From Bifidobacteriaceae bacterium UBA2724 (GTDB lineage Bacteria; Actinomycetota; Actinomycetes; Actinomycetales; Bifidobacteriaceae): DNA of 37,634 nucleotides. Under the pieces are notes generated by a model. It saw only the letters and a program-made list of their open reading frames with translations. It searched no databases and was not told where the DNA came from. The stretch is from the NCBI GenBank assembly GCA_002353815.1, contig DEKK01000001.1:1-37634 (forward strand), in the 5' to 3' direction. Shown piece by piece: positions 1 through 6,913 of this stretch. The position numbers and the translations under genes were made by a program. The first letter of the stretch is position 1, and the number at the start of each line of letters is the position of its first letter.

Positions 1-365
1 CCAAAAACACCACCCGGACACCCAAAAAACAACCACCCCACGGCGTGTCGCACCACCCAACACCATGCCACACCGACCACACGTCCGCCAAGGCGCAGAA
101 TCATCGCCACGAACGCCGACCATCACGGAAAACGCCCCGCCTTCCCCAGAAACACCCTTCATGGCGAAACATCCTCACCGCCAACGGCGCATCGTTGTGG
201 AAAAGAGCCTGTAATCGTCGACATCGCGGTTCATGGCGAAACATCCTCACCGCAAAACACCAATTGTCAAAGAATCCCGCCTCCCGCACCATAACCAGCC
301 TTCATCGCGAAAAATCCTCGCCATGAGGCGATTCTCCGCCCCATCACGGGCCCACATAACGAAAA

Positions 366-406
366 CAGGGGCTTCGTGGCGACAAATCATCACCACGAAG
401 CCCCTG
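366..406 (-). terminator. Terminator of the sirtuin gene
   Basis: A perfect 14-bp stem (CAGGGGCTTCGTGG at 366-379 with its complement at 393-406) encloses a 13-base loop. Read leftward it is followed by TGTTTTCG. It lies about 170 bases past the stop codon of the leftward deacetylase gene. It also contains the best-formed copy of the 72-bp-period repeat. Confidence 0.75.
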
Positions 407-450
407 ATACATCATCAGGAAGCTGACGCCTTCTCTGCGCAGCGTTCACC

Positions 451-530
451 GCGCCGTCCTCACCACGCACAGCGACCTACCGAGCGCCGTCCTCACCACG
501 CGCAGCCCTTACCGAGCGTAGCCTCACCGC
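451..530. repeat. Short tandem repeat, unit about 33 bp
   Basis: The unit GCGCCGTCCTCACCACGC followed by CAGC and ACCGA occurs at 451-483 and 485-516. A third, diverged part-copy (GCGTAGCCTCACCGCG) runs to about 530. It carries the TCCTCACC core of the neighbouring 72-bp-period array. Confidence 0.65.
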
Positions 531-577
531 GAGCGCGCCCGCCAACAGACGCCACCACTCCCCCACCAAGCGTCCCG

Positions 578-1339
578 TCACTCCCCCTGGTGCGCGGCGA
601 TGGTCTCGTCGACCAGGCGCGGCAGAGCGTCCTGGATCGGTTCGCCGATCAGACGCTTGGCGATCGAATCGTATTGCGTGCGCCCCATGTTCATGATCGT
701 CACCGGCACGCCGGCCTGCGCAGCGATCGGCGCGAGGCTCGCGGCCGGATACACCTCGAGCGTGGAGCCGATGACCCAGAACTCGTCCGCCTTTGCCACG
801 GCCTGCATGCTGCGCTCCATGGCGCCTTCGGGCAGATTCTCGCCGAAATACACGACGTCGGTCTTGATGATCCCGTTGCACACCTGCCCGCCCTGGTACG
901 GAAGCGCGCGATGGCAGTGCGGGTCGGGCTCGTTGTCGAGGTTGTTCATGATGTCTGCGGTGTCGTATTTGTGATGGCAACGCATGCAGTGCGACGTGCC
1001 GATGGTGCCATGCAGGTTGACGATGACATCAGGGCTGTTGCCCGCCTTTTCATGCAAGGCGTCGAAATTCTGCGTCGCCAGAAGGCTCAGCATTCCCGCT
1101 TTTTCAAGCTTGACGAGGGCTTTGTGCGCCACGCCCGGCTGGGCTCCCCACACGGGGCTCTCTTTCTGCCAGCGCCACGAGTATTCGCGCGCGGATTTGT
1201 CGGTCAGGAACAGGTCGATGTCATAGACGCTCTGCTGGTCAGGATGTTTGGTCCACACGCCATCGGGGCCACGAAAGTCAGGGATTCCGGCGCTTGTTGA
1301 AATGCCGGCACCGGTCAGCACGGCAACCTTGTAAGTCAT
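578..1339 (-). CDS. cobB: Sir2-family NAD-dependent protein deacylase (sirtuin)
   Basis: A 253-residue soluble protein of usual bacterial sirtuin length. It should remove acetyl or other acyl groups from lysines, consuming NAD+ and giving nicotinamide and O-acyl-ADP-ribose. The N-terminus carries the NAD-binding GAGIS (10-14) and GIPDFRG motifs; TQNFD replaces the more common TQNID. The catalytic histidine lies in NLHGT near residue 110. A CMRC pair and two later single cysteines (DPHCHR, GQVCNG) form the zinc site. The start chosen is the ATG immediately before TYKVAVLTGAG, because upstream codons encode a sequence not found in the family. The gene is separated from ilvA by a terminator and tandem repeats, so it is probably transcribed alone. 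It is homologous to cobB, but the in vivo substrate is unknown. Confidence 0.93.
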   Translation of the reverse strand: MTYKVAVLTGAGISTSAGIPDFRGPDGVWTKHPDQQSVYDIDLFLTDKSAREYSWRWQKESPVWGAQPGVAHKALVKLEKAGMLSLLATQNFDALHEKAGNSPDVIVNLHGTIGTSHCMRCHHKYDTADIMNNLDNEPDPHCHRALPYQGGQVCNGIIKTDVVYFGENLPEGAMERSMQAVAKADEFWVIGSTLEVYPAASLAPIAAQAGVPVTIMNMGRTQYDSIAKRLIGEPIQDALPRLVDETIAAHQGE

Positions 1340-1378
1340 AGTCCCAGTGTACCCACGGGCGGTTGCGACTGCGCCACG

Positions 1379-1488
1379 CAGCGCCACGCGCTCCATGCCC
1401 CGCCGTCACCGCATCGCGCTCAGCGCCACGCAGCACCACGCAGCGCCACGCGCTCCATGCCCCGCCGTCACCATGCCCCGCCGTCACC
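1379..1488. repeat. 32-bp direct repeat between cobB and ilvA
   Basis: A 32-bp sequence beginning CAGCGCCACGCGCTCCATGC occurs identically at 1379-1410 and 1441-1472. Its last 16 bases (ATGCCCCGCCGTCACC) are repeated once more at 1473-1488. The stretch lies in the likely promoter region of the leftward deacetylase gene, so copy number could vary there. No gene is visible. Confidence 0.8.
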
Positions 1489-1500
1489 GCCACAAACAAT

Positions 1501-1535
1501 GCGGCCACACGGGCGATATCGTGCCGTGTGGCCGC
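1501..1535 (-). terminator. Terminator of the ilvA unit
   Basis: A perfect 12-bp stem (GCGGCCACACGG at 1501-1512, complement at 1524-1535) lies 24 bases past the ilvA stop codon. Read leftward it is followed by CATTGTTTGT, consistent with intrinsic termination. Confidence 0.8.
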
Positions 1536-1559
1536 AGAGAAGCAATGCGCCGGCAGGCG

Positions 1560-2825
1560 TCAGTAGATCTGCTTGGGGTCGTAGCCTTCGCCGCGCAGGG
1601 TCTCGAGGATCTGCACGATGTGGTCCGGACCGCTGGTCTCGACGGTGACCTCGAGCACCACCTTGTTGGAATAGTGCGTGTCGGCCTTGAACTGGTCGTG
1701 CGTCAGCTCGATGACGTTGGCGCGCAGGTCGGCGAGGATGCGGGCGATGTTGACGAGCTGTCCCGGGACGTCCGGAAGCTCGACGGAGAACGACATGATG
1801 CGTCCGCGCGAGATCATGCCCTGCTGGATCACGGCGGCGATGTCGACGGTGTCCATGTTGCCACCGGACATCACAGGCACGATGACGTGCGGGCCCTCGG
1901 CCTCGTTGTACACCTTGCTCTGCAGCTCAAGCTGGCCCAGGGCGGCCACGGCGACCGCGCCGGCGCCTTCGACCACGAGCTTGTGCTTCTCCATCATGGT
2001 CATGATGGTCTCGTAGATGTCGCGCTCCGACACCTGCACCAGATCGTCGAGATACTCCTGCAGCAGGGCAAACGTCAGGTCGCCAGGGTGCTTCACGGCC
2101 ACGCCTTCGGCGATGGTGTGCACTTCCTCGGCCTCGACCACATGGCCTGCGACGAAGCTCTCCTTGAAAGCGGGGCTGCCGATCGGAATCGCGCCGATGA
2201 CGCGCACGTCCGGGCGGAACGTCTTGACAGCCATGGCGATGCCCGATCCCAGGCCGCCACCGCCCAGCGGCACCACGATGTCGGTGACTTCGGGCAGGTC
2301 TTCAAGAATCTCCATGGCGATGGTGCCCTGGCCGCACAGCACGTCATAATCGTCGAACGGCGGGATGAACGTCATGCCCTTCTCTTTTGCGAGATTGATG
2401 GCGTATTCGTTCGATTCGTCGAACACATGGCCGTGCAGCACGACCTCGGCGCCGAGAGCCTGCGTGGCGTCGACCTTGAGCGGAGGCGTGATGTCGGGCA
2501 TGCACACGATGGCCTTGACGCCGCGTTCGCGAGCGCCGTAGGCCACGCCCTGCGCGTGGTTGCCAGCGGACGCGGTCACCACGCCGTGGGCGAGGTCGGC
2601 GTCAGACATCGATGCGATCTTGTTGTAGGCGCCGCGGAGCTTGAAGGATCCGGTTTTCTGCAGATTCTCGGGTTTGAGATAGACCTTGGCACCGGTTCGC
2701 TCGCTCCATTCGTCCGAATAGATGAGCGGGGTGTGGCGCACGGTTCCCTTGAGGCGCTCGACGGCGGCCTCCATGTCGGCCTTGTGGTCGCGCTTGAGAT
2801 ACTTCTCGACTTCTGATTTTTCCAT
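1560..2825 (-). CDS. ilvA: Threonine dehydratase (threonine ammonia-lyase) with C-terminal ACT domain
   Basis: A 421-residue PLP enzyme that converts threonine to 2-oxobutyrate and ammonia, the first step towards isoleucine. The PLP lysine is in TGSFKLRGAYN (about 62-64). The phosphate-binding loop is the glycine-rich VPLGGGGLGSG. SAGNHAQGVA is the substrate loop. The last ~85 residues (ELPDVPGQLVNIARILADL...) form one ACT domain, which usually binds an amino-acid effector. The length fits the short, single-ACT TdcB/IlvA type rather than the ~510-residue two-ACT E. coli IlvA. Whether it is the biosynthetic or the catabolic form cannot be settled from sequence. It is the last gene of a leftward run after two crcB genes (25 bases apart). 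A GGAGGT motif lies 13 bases before the ATG, somewhat far for an ideal ribosome site. Confidence 0.94.
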   Translation of the reverse strand: MEKSEVEKYLKRDHKADMEAAVERLKGTVRHTPLIYSDEWSERTGAKVYLKPENLQKTGSFKLRGAYNKIASMSDADLAHGVVTASAGNHAQGVAYGARERGVKAIVCMPDITPPLKVDATQALGAEVVLHGHVFDESNEYAINLAKEKGMTFIPPFDDYDVLCGQGTIAMEILEDLPEVTDIVVPLGGGGLGSGIAMAVKTFRPDVRVIGAIPIGSPAFKESFVAGHVVEAEEVHTIAEGVAVKHPGDLTFALLQEYLDDLVQVSERDIYETIMTMMEKHKLVVEGAGAVAVAALGQLELQSKVYNEAEGPHVIVPVMSGGNMDTVDIAAVIQQGMISRGRIMSFSVELPDVPGQLVNIARILADLRANVIELTHDQFKADTHYSNKVVLEVTVETSGPDHIVQILETLRGEGYDPKQIY

Positions 2826-2850
2826 GGCTTTATCGTAGACCTCCGTTGTC

Positions 2851-3225
2851 CTACTGGATGACCGAGTATCCGAATATCGCGCACAGGAGAGGCACGACGA
2901 CGCAGCAGGTAAGGTATGCCAATGCGACGCCGTATTTTTCGGTTTTGAGTGCGCCCAGCAGCTCGTTCATGGCTGTGGAGAATGTGGACAGGCCGCCGCA
3001 GAAACCGGTGGCGAGGATCAGCTTGATGTCGCCGGAGAGCGTCCCCGCTTCGGACATCGCGAGGAACAGGCCGGCGAGGAAGCTGGCGAGCATGTTGATG
3101 ACAAGCGTCGTGAGGGGGAACGCGGCCTTGTAAGCGCGTTTGATCTGGCTGTCGATGGTGTAGCGGGCGACGGCGCCGAGGCCGCCGAGCGCAGCGATTG
3201 CAAGGGTCAGCAAGAACGGTGGCAT
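2851..3225 (-). CDS. crcB: Fluoride ion exporter CrcB (Fluc), second subunit
   Basis: A 124-residue membrane protein with four predicted transmembrane segments, typical of Fluc channels that let fluoride leave the cytoplasm. Family marks are GALGAVARY near the start, LVINMLASFLAGLF in the second helix, and GFCGGLSTFST in the third. The start codon overlaps the stop of the preceding crcB in TGATG (3223-3227), which implies translational coupling. Paired crcB genes commonly encode a heterodimeric channel, so the two products here probably assemble together. No fluoride riboswitch is evident at this junction. Confidence 0.93.
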   Translation of the reverse strand: MPPFLLTLAIAALGGLGAVARYTIDSQIKRAYKAAFPLTTLVINMLASFLAGLFLAMSEAGTLSGDIKLILATGFCGGLSTFSTAMNELLGALKTEKYGVALAYLTCCVVVPLLCAIFGYSVIQ

Positions 3226-3989
3226 CAGCGGCCTCCTTGCGTGGGTTCGTCGGCCGTGGCGTCTGCGTCAGCGACGGATGCCGTGGCGGCGGCGGAGCCG
3301 GCACAGGCAGCAGGGGCCGGAGCGGCAGTCATCGACGCCGCCGCAACCTGTGCAGGTGCGTCGGCGTCGGAGGATACGGCCGTCAGGGACGCATGGCGCT
3401 TGGCGAGCCGTTCGCCTATCGCGGAGCCCGCATAGGCCAGCAAGAGCCCGCCGGTGATTGTCACGCACATGTAGATGACGAAGGCCACCTGCGGCTGCGC
3501 CAGGGGAGACGCGGGCTGCGAATCCACGTAAATCACGCCATCTGCCGAAAGCTGTGCGTTGGCGTCGGGATACGGGTCGTAGGGGGTCGACAGCAGGGTC
3601 ATGCACTCCACGGCGAACGTGGACATCGTCGACAGCCCACCGCAGAAACCCATGCCGAGCGCGCGGTTCCAGCGTTCCGCGCCGCGGGGGCCCATCCATG
3701 GCGCCGCCGCGATATACGCCGCGACGCCGCCGAAAAGGAACGCCGCGAGCATGTTGGCGACGAAGGTCCCCCAGTACATGACGTTACCGCCGGTGCCGTC
3801 CTGCGGAAGCGCCAGCGACAGCAGATAGCGAAGCAGCGTGCCGAAGAACCCGCCGAGGAACACGACCGCGTAGACGACCCAGTCGGTCAGCGGATTGTAG
3901 GCGCGGGGCGCAGGCGCCGCGGCGACGCCCGTCTGCGCCTGCCCGGCGCCGTCGGACGCGGGTTCTTGGGATTCGGGAACATCAACCAT
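3225..3989 (-). CDS. crcB: Fluoride ion exporter CrcB (Fluc), first subunit with long tails
   Basis: A 254-residue protein about twice the usual Fluc length. The channel core (about residues 30-190) holds GGFFGTLLRY, FVANMLAAFLFG and GFCGGLSTMST, which match the family. The core is preceded by ~28 hydrophilic residues and followed by an Ala/Asp/Pro-rich tail of roughly 65 residues, which is low in complexity and probably disordered. An extra loop follows the third helix. The ATG chosen lies 10 bases after the purA stop. The stop overlaps the next crcB start, so the two subunits should be made together. The tail has no recognised function and may simply reflect GC-rich drift. Confidence 0.9.
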   Translation of the reverse strand: MVDVPESQEPASDGAGQAQTGVAAAPAPRAYNPLTDWVVYAVVFLGGFFGTLLRYLLSLALPQDGTGGNVMYWGTFVANMLAAFLFGGVAAYIAAAPWMGPRGAERWNRALGMGFCGGLSTMSTFAVECMTLLSTPYDPYPDANAQLSADGVIYVDSQPASPLAQPQVAFVIYMCVTITGGLLLAYAGSAIGERLAKRHASLTAVSSDADAPAQVAAASMTAAPAPAACAGSAAATASVADADATADEPTQGGR

Positions 3990-3999
3990 GGCAGCCCGC

Positions 4000-5307
4000 T
4001 CAGTCCTCTCCGAGCAAGCTGTGAATCGAGATGATGTGGTCACGGGCGGCACCGGTGCCGATGGCGGAGATGCGGCAGCCCGACAGCTCTTCCAGACGCT
4101 TCACGTAGGCCTGCGTGTTGGCAGGGAGCTCGTCGAAGGTGTGGCAGTTCGAAATGTCTTCGTTCCAGCCGGGCATCTCTTCGTAAATCGGCTTGGCGCG
4201 CGAGAACACGTCCTGGTCGGTGGGCATGTCGTCGTAGCGTGTGTGGGTGCCGTCGGGGTTCTCCACGTCGTATGCCACGCAGATCGGAATCGTCTTGCGG
4301 CCGGTGAGCACATCGAGCTTCGTCAGCACGATGTCGGTCAGGCCGTTGACCTGTGTTGCGTAACGCTGCACGACGGCGTCGAACCAGCCGCAGCGACGCG
4401 GGCGGCCGGTGGTCACGCCATACTCATGTCCCTGTTCGCGCAGCCACGTGCCGGATTCGTCGAACAGCTCGGTCGGGAACGGCCCCTCGCCCACGCGGGT
4501 GATGTAGGCCTTGCCCACGCCGATGACGCGGTCGATCTTGGTGGGGCCGACGCCGGTGCCGGTGCAAGCGCCGCCCGCGGTTGGGTTCGACGACGTCACA
4601 TAGGGATACGTGCCGTGGTCGATGTCGAGCATGGTGGCCTGGGCGCCTTCGAACAGCACGGTCTTGCCTTCGTCCAGAGCCTTGTTGAGGATCACCTGCG
4701 TGTTCGCCACGTAGGGGCGCAGCTTCTCGCCCATCTCGAGCAGGTAGTCCGTGGTCTTGTCGATGTCGACGGGACGACGGTTGTAAAGCTTGACGAGCAT
4801 CTGGTTCTTCTGGTGCAGCGACGCCTCGACCTTGTCGTGCAGATGGCTCGGGTTGTAGAGGTCGTGCACTCGGATGCCCACGCGGTTCACCTTGTCGGCG
4901 TAGGTGGGGCCGATGCCACGGCCGGTGGTGCCGATCTTGTGCTTGCCGAGGAAGCGCTCGGTCACCTTGTCGAGCTCGCGGTGGAACGGCGCGATGACAT
5001 GCGCCGAATCGCTCAACAGCAGCTTGGAGCAGTCCACGCCGCCTGATTCGAGGTTCTCGATCTCCTGCAGCAGCACGGCGGGATCGACCACCACGCCATT
5101 GCCGATGACGGGGATGGCGGTGGGGCTGATGATACCGGACGGCAGCAGGTGCAGCGCGTATTTCTTGTCGCCGACCACCACGGTGTGACCGGCATTGTTG
5201 CCGCCGTTGAAGCGGGCGACGTAATCGACCTTGGTGCCAATAAGATCAGTCGCCTTACCCTTGCCTTCGTCTCCCCATTGGGTACCGATAAGAACGATTC
5301 CAGGCAT
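4000..5307 (-). CDS. purA: Adenylosuccinate synthetase
   Basis: A 435-residue cytoplasmic enzyme of normal length. It joins IMP and aspartate using GTP to give adenylosuccinate, the first committed step to AMP. The N-terminal GTQWGDEGKGK (about 8-18) is the GTP/IMP P-loop, followed by RFNGGNNAGHTVV with the catalytic histidine. GTTGRGIGPTY and VTTGRPRRCGW are further family blocks. The ATG at 5305-5307 is chosen because it places the P-loop at its usual position and is preceded by GGGAAGGTGGCAGC, a good ribosome site. The gene leads a tight leftward cluster with two crcB genes and then ilvA; no metabolic link between purA and fluoride export is obvious. Confidence 0.97.
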   Translation of the reverse strand: MPGIVLIGTQWGDEGKGKATDLIGTKVDYVARFNGGNNAGHTVVVGDKKYALHLLPSGIISPTAIPVIGNGVVVDPAVLLQEIENLESGGVDCSKLLLSDSAHVIAPFHRELDKVTERFLGKHKIGTTGRGIGPTYADKVNRVGIRVHDLYNPSHLHDKVEASLHQKNQMLVKLYNRRPVDIDKTTDYLLEMGEKLRPYVANTQVILNKALDEGKTVLFEGAQATMLDIDHGTYPYVTSSNPTAGGACTGTGVGPTKIDRVIGVGKAYITRVGEGPFPTELFDESGTWLREQGHEYGVTTGRPRRCGWFDAVVQRYATQVNGLTDIVLTKLDVLTGRKTIPICVAYDVENPDGTHTRYDDMPTDQDVFSRAKPIYEEMPGWNEDISNCHTFDELPANTQAYVKRLEELSGCRISAIGTGAARDHIISIHSLLGED

Positions 5308-5384
5308 GCTGCCACCTTCCCTTAGCCGCTGACACAGTGCCTTCTGTAGGTTACCGCGACGGCCCAACAACGTCTTTCCCCGAC

Positions 5385-5414
5385 CCGCCCGGCCGCGCAG
5401 AGGGAGCCGGGCGG
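5385..5414 (-). terminator. Terminator of fba
   Basis: A perfect 9-bp GC stem (CCGCCCGGC at 5385-5393, complement at 5406-5414) with a 12-base loop starts 11 bases past the fba stop codon. Read leftward it is followed by a weak GTCGGGGAAAGACGTTGTT tail, so termination may be incomplete. Confidence 0.55.
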
Positions 5415-5424
5415 TTCCGAGAGA

Positions 5425-6486
5425 CTACTTCAGCGCCTTGCCGGCGGAACCCAGTTCCTTGCAGGCTTCCACGACGCGCGCGGCCATGGAATCTTCGGCC
5501 TCGCGCCCCCACGAGCGCGGGTCGTACTGGGCCTTGGCGCCCACCTCGCCGTCCACCTTGAGCACCTTGTCGTAGTTGAGGAACATATGGTTGGCGATGG
5601 CGCGCGTGAACGCATACTGCGTGTCAGTGTCGATGTTCATCTTGACCACGCCGTAGCTCACGGCCTCGGCGATTTCGGCCGCCGTGGAGCCCGACCCGCC
5701 GTGGAACACCAGCAGGAACGGCTTGTCTTCGGCGCCCTTGGGCAGCGGAGAGGCGATCTGCCCGCTCTTGGCCGCGGCGGACACCGTGGACTGGATGTCT
5801 TTGAGGATCGAGGGACGCAGCTTCACGAACCCGGGCTTGTACGAGCCGTGCACGTTGCCGAATGTGAAGGCCGCGGTGTACAGGCCGTTTTCGCCCAGCC
5901 CCAGGCGCTGGGCGACCTGCATGCCCATCTGTGGGGTGGAATACAGCCTGTCGTCGATGGCGCCGGTCATGCCATCCTCTTCGCCGCCCACGGCGCCGAC
6001 CTCGATCTCGAGCCCGGTGTGCGCCCTGCGGGATTTCTCCAGCAGCTCCTCGGCGATCGACAGGTTTTCGGACAGCGACACTGTGGAGCCGTCCCACATG
6101 TGCGACTGGAACATGGGCTCGCGGCCGTGCGCCACTTCGTCGGCTTCGATGTCGAGCAGCGGGCGCACCCATTCGTCCAGATACTGCTTGGCGCAATGGT
6201 CGGTGTGCAACGCCACGGTGATGTGCGGGTACTTCTTGGCGACCTCGCGGGCGAACGCGGCCATGGCAAGCGACCCGGTCACGCGGTCTGCGACGCGCTG
6301 CCCCGAGAAGTAGGCGCTGCCGCCCACGGACACTTGGATGATGCCGTCGGATTCGGCGTCGGCGAAGCCTTGGAGCGCAGCGTTGAGCGTCTGCGAGCTC
6401 GTCACATTGATGGCAGGAATTGCATAGCCGCCCTTGCGGGCCGCGTCGTACATCTCGGCATAGCGTTCGGTTGTCGCAATAGTCAT
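5425..6486 (-). CDS. fba: Class II fructose-bisphosphate aldolase
   Basis: A 353-residue zinc-dependent aldolase interconverting fructose 1,6-bisphosphate with glyceraldehyde 3-phosphate and dihydroxyacetone phosphate. Zinc ligands are visible in HTDHC, and in the GREPMFQSHMWDGST and NVHGSYKPG blocks. HGGSGS and NIDTDTQYAF are the phosphate-binding segments of the class IIA group. The ATG at 6484-6486 begins TIATTERYAEMYDAARKGGYA, the expected N-terminus; longer upstream frames are spurious. In bifidobacteria the enzyme works alongside the fructose-6-phosphate phosphoketolase shunt, mainly for gluconeogenesis and triose recycling (family knowledge). It appears to be a single-gene unit with its own terminator. 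Confidence 0.96.
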   Translation of the reverse strand: MTIATTERYAEMYDAARKGGYAIPAINVTSSQTLNAALQGFADAESDGIIQVSVGGSAYFSGQRVADRVTGSLAMAAFAREVAKKYPHITVALHTDHCAKQYLDEWVRPLLDIEADEVAHGREPMFQSHMWDGSTVSLSENLSIAEELLEKSRRAHTGLEIEVGAVGGEEDGMTGAIDDRLYSTPQMGMQVAQRLGLGENGLYTAAFTFGNVHGSYKPGFVKLRPSILKDIQSTVSAAAKSGQIASPLPKGAEDKPFLLVFHGGSGSTAAEIAEAVSYGVVKMNIDTDTQYAFTRAIANHMFLNYDKVLKVDGEVGAKAQYDPRSWGREAEDSMAARVVEACKELGSAGKALK

Positions 6487-6913
6487 GGTTCCATTATCGT
6501 CGTCCGACGTGACGAATCTTCGCAATGGACGCCGCGGCGAACGACGTGGCGGGAAGCGACGCCCCCGCCGGCCCAGAGGCGCAGGTCCGGCGCGCCACCG
6601 ACGTCGCCATCGAACAACCGCAGGCACGGAATGCCAATGCGACGCGATGCGGCGCGGCCGACCAGGAAACCGAAACGCGTCAGATTCACGACGAGCCCAC
6701 ATGCGCATGGCCGCGTGATATGCTGAAAAAGTGCATGATAGGGGCAGTTTGCATGGCATCGAGACATGGCGACTGCAGGCACTTCGCCTATCCACGATTA
6801 TCCACCACGACGCCAGTTGCACGCGGATGCCCGCGACGGAGAGGCGCCGCGATGCGCAACGGTTTACGCTTCACCATCACGTTGCGCACACGTCGAAAGG
6901 ACGTCACAACACC
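6487..6913. other. Divergent intergenic region, no gene seen
   Basis: The stretch lies between leftward fba and the rightward membrane protein, so both promoters should lie here. I see no convincing -35/-10 pair, RNA gene or repeat. A run at 6895-6902 (GAAAGGAC) about 12 bases before the next ATG is its likely ribosome site. Confidence 0.4.

Larger units (their letters stand above)
1..577. repeat. Non-coding region with a degenerate 71-72 bp-period hairpin repeat array
   Basis: No convincing gene is present; the open frames here are low-complexity. A ~22-bp motif (plus-strand core GGCGAAACATCCTCACCGCC) recurs starting at 92, 163, 235, 306 and 378. The steps are 71, 72, 71 and 72 bp, so the period is very regular although the copies are only partly alike. 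The two copies at 158-180 and 230-252 are identical over 23 bp. Each copy is a full or imperfect palindrome, and the copy at 366-406 is a perfect hairpin that serves as a terminator. The TCCTCACC core recurs again at 457, 490 and 521, with the last spacings near 32 bp. A weak resemblance at about 20 could be one more decayed copy. Confidence 0.7.

Noticed and set aside
233..1300. 355-residue plus-strand frame across the sirtuin gene
   Set aside because: It is a His/Arg/Ala-rich shadow of cobB. All motifs lie on the opposite strand.
1347..2816. 489-residue plus-strand frame opposite threonine dehydratase
   Set aside because: A shadow frame of ilvA with no motif or start signal.
3225..3460. 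Ala-rich C-terminal tail of the first CrcB as evidence of a frameshift
   Set aside because: The frame runs cleanly to a stop that overlaps the next start codon, which argues for a genuine end.
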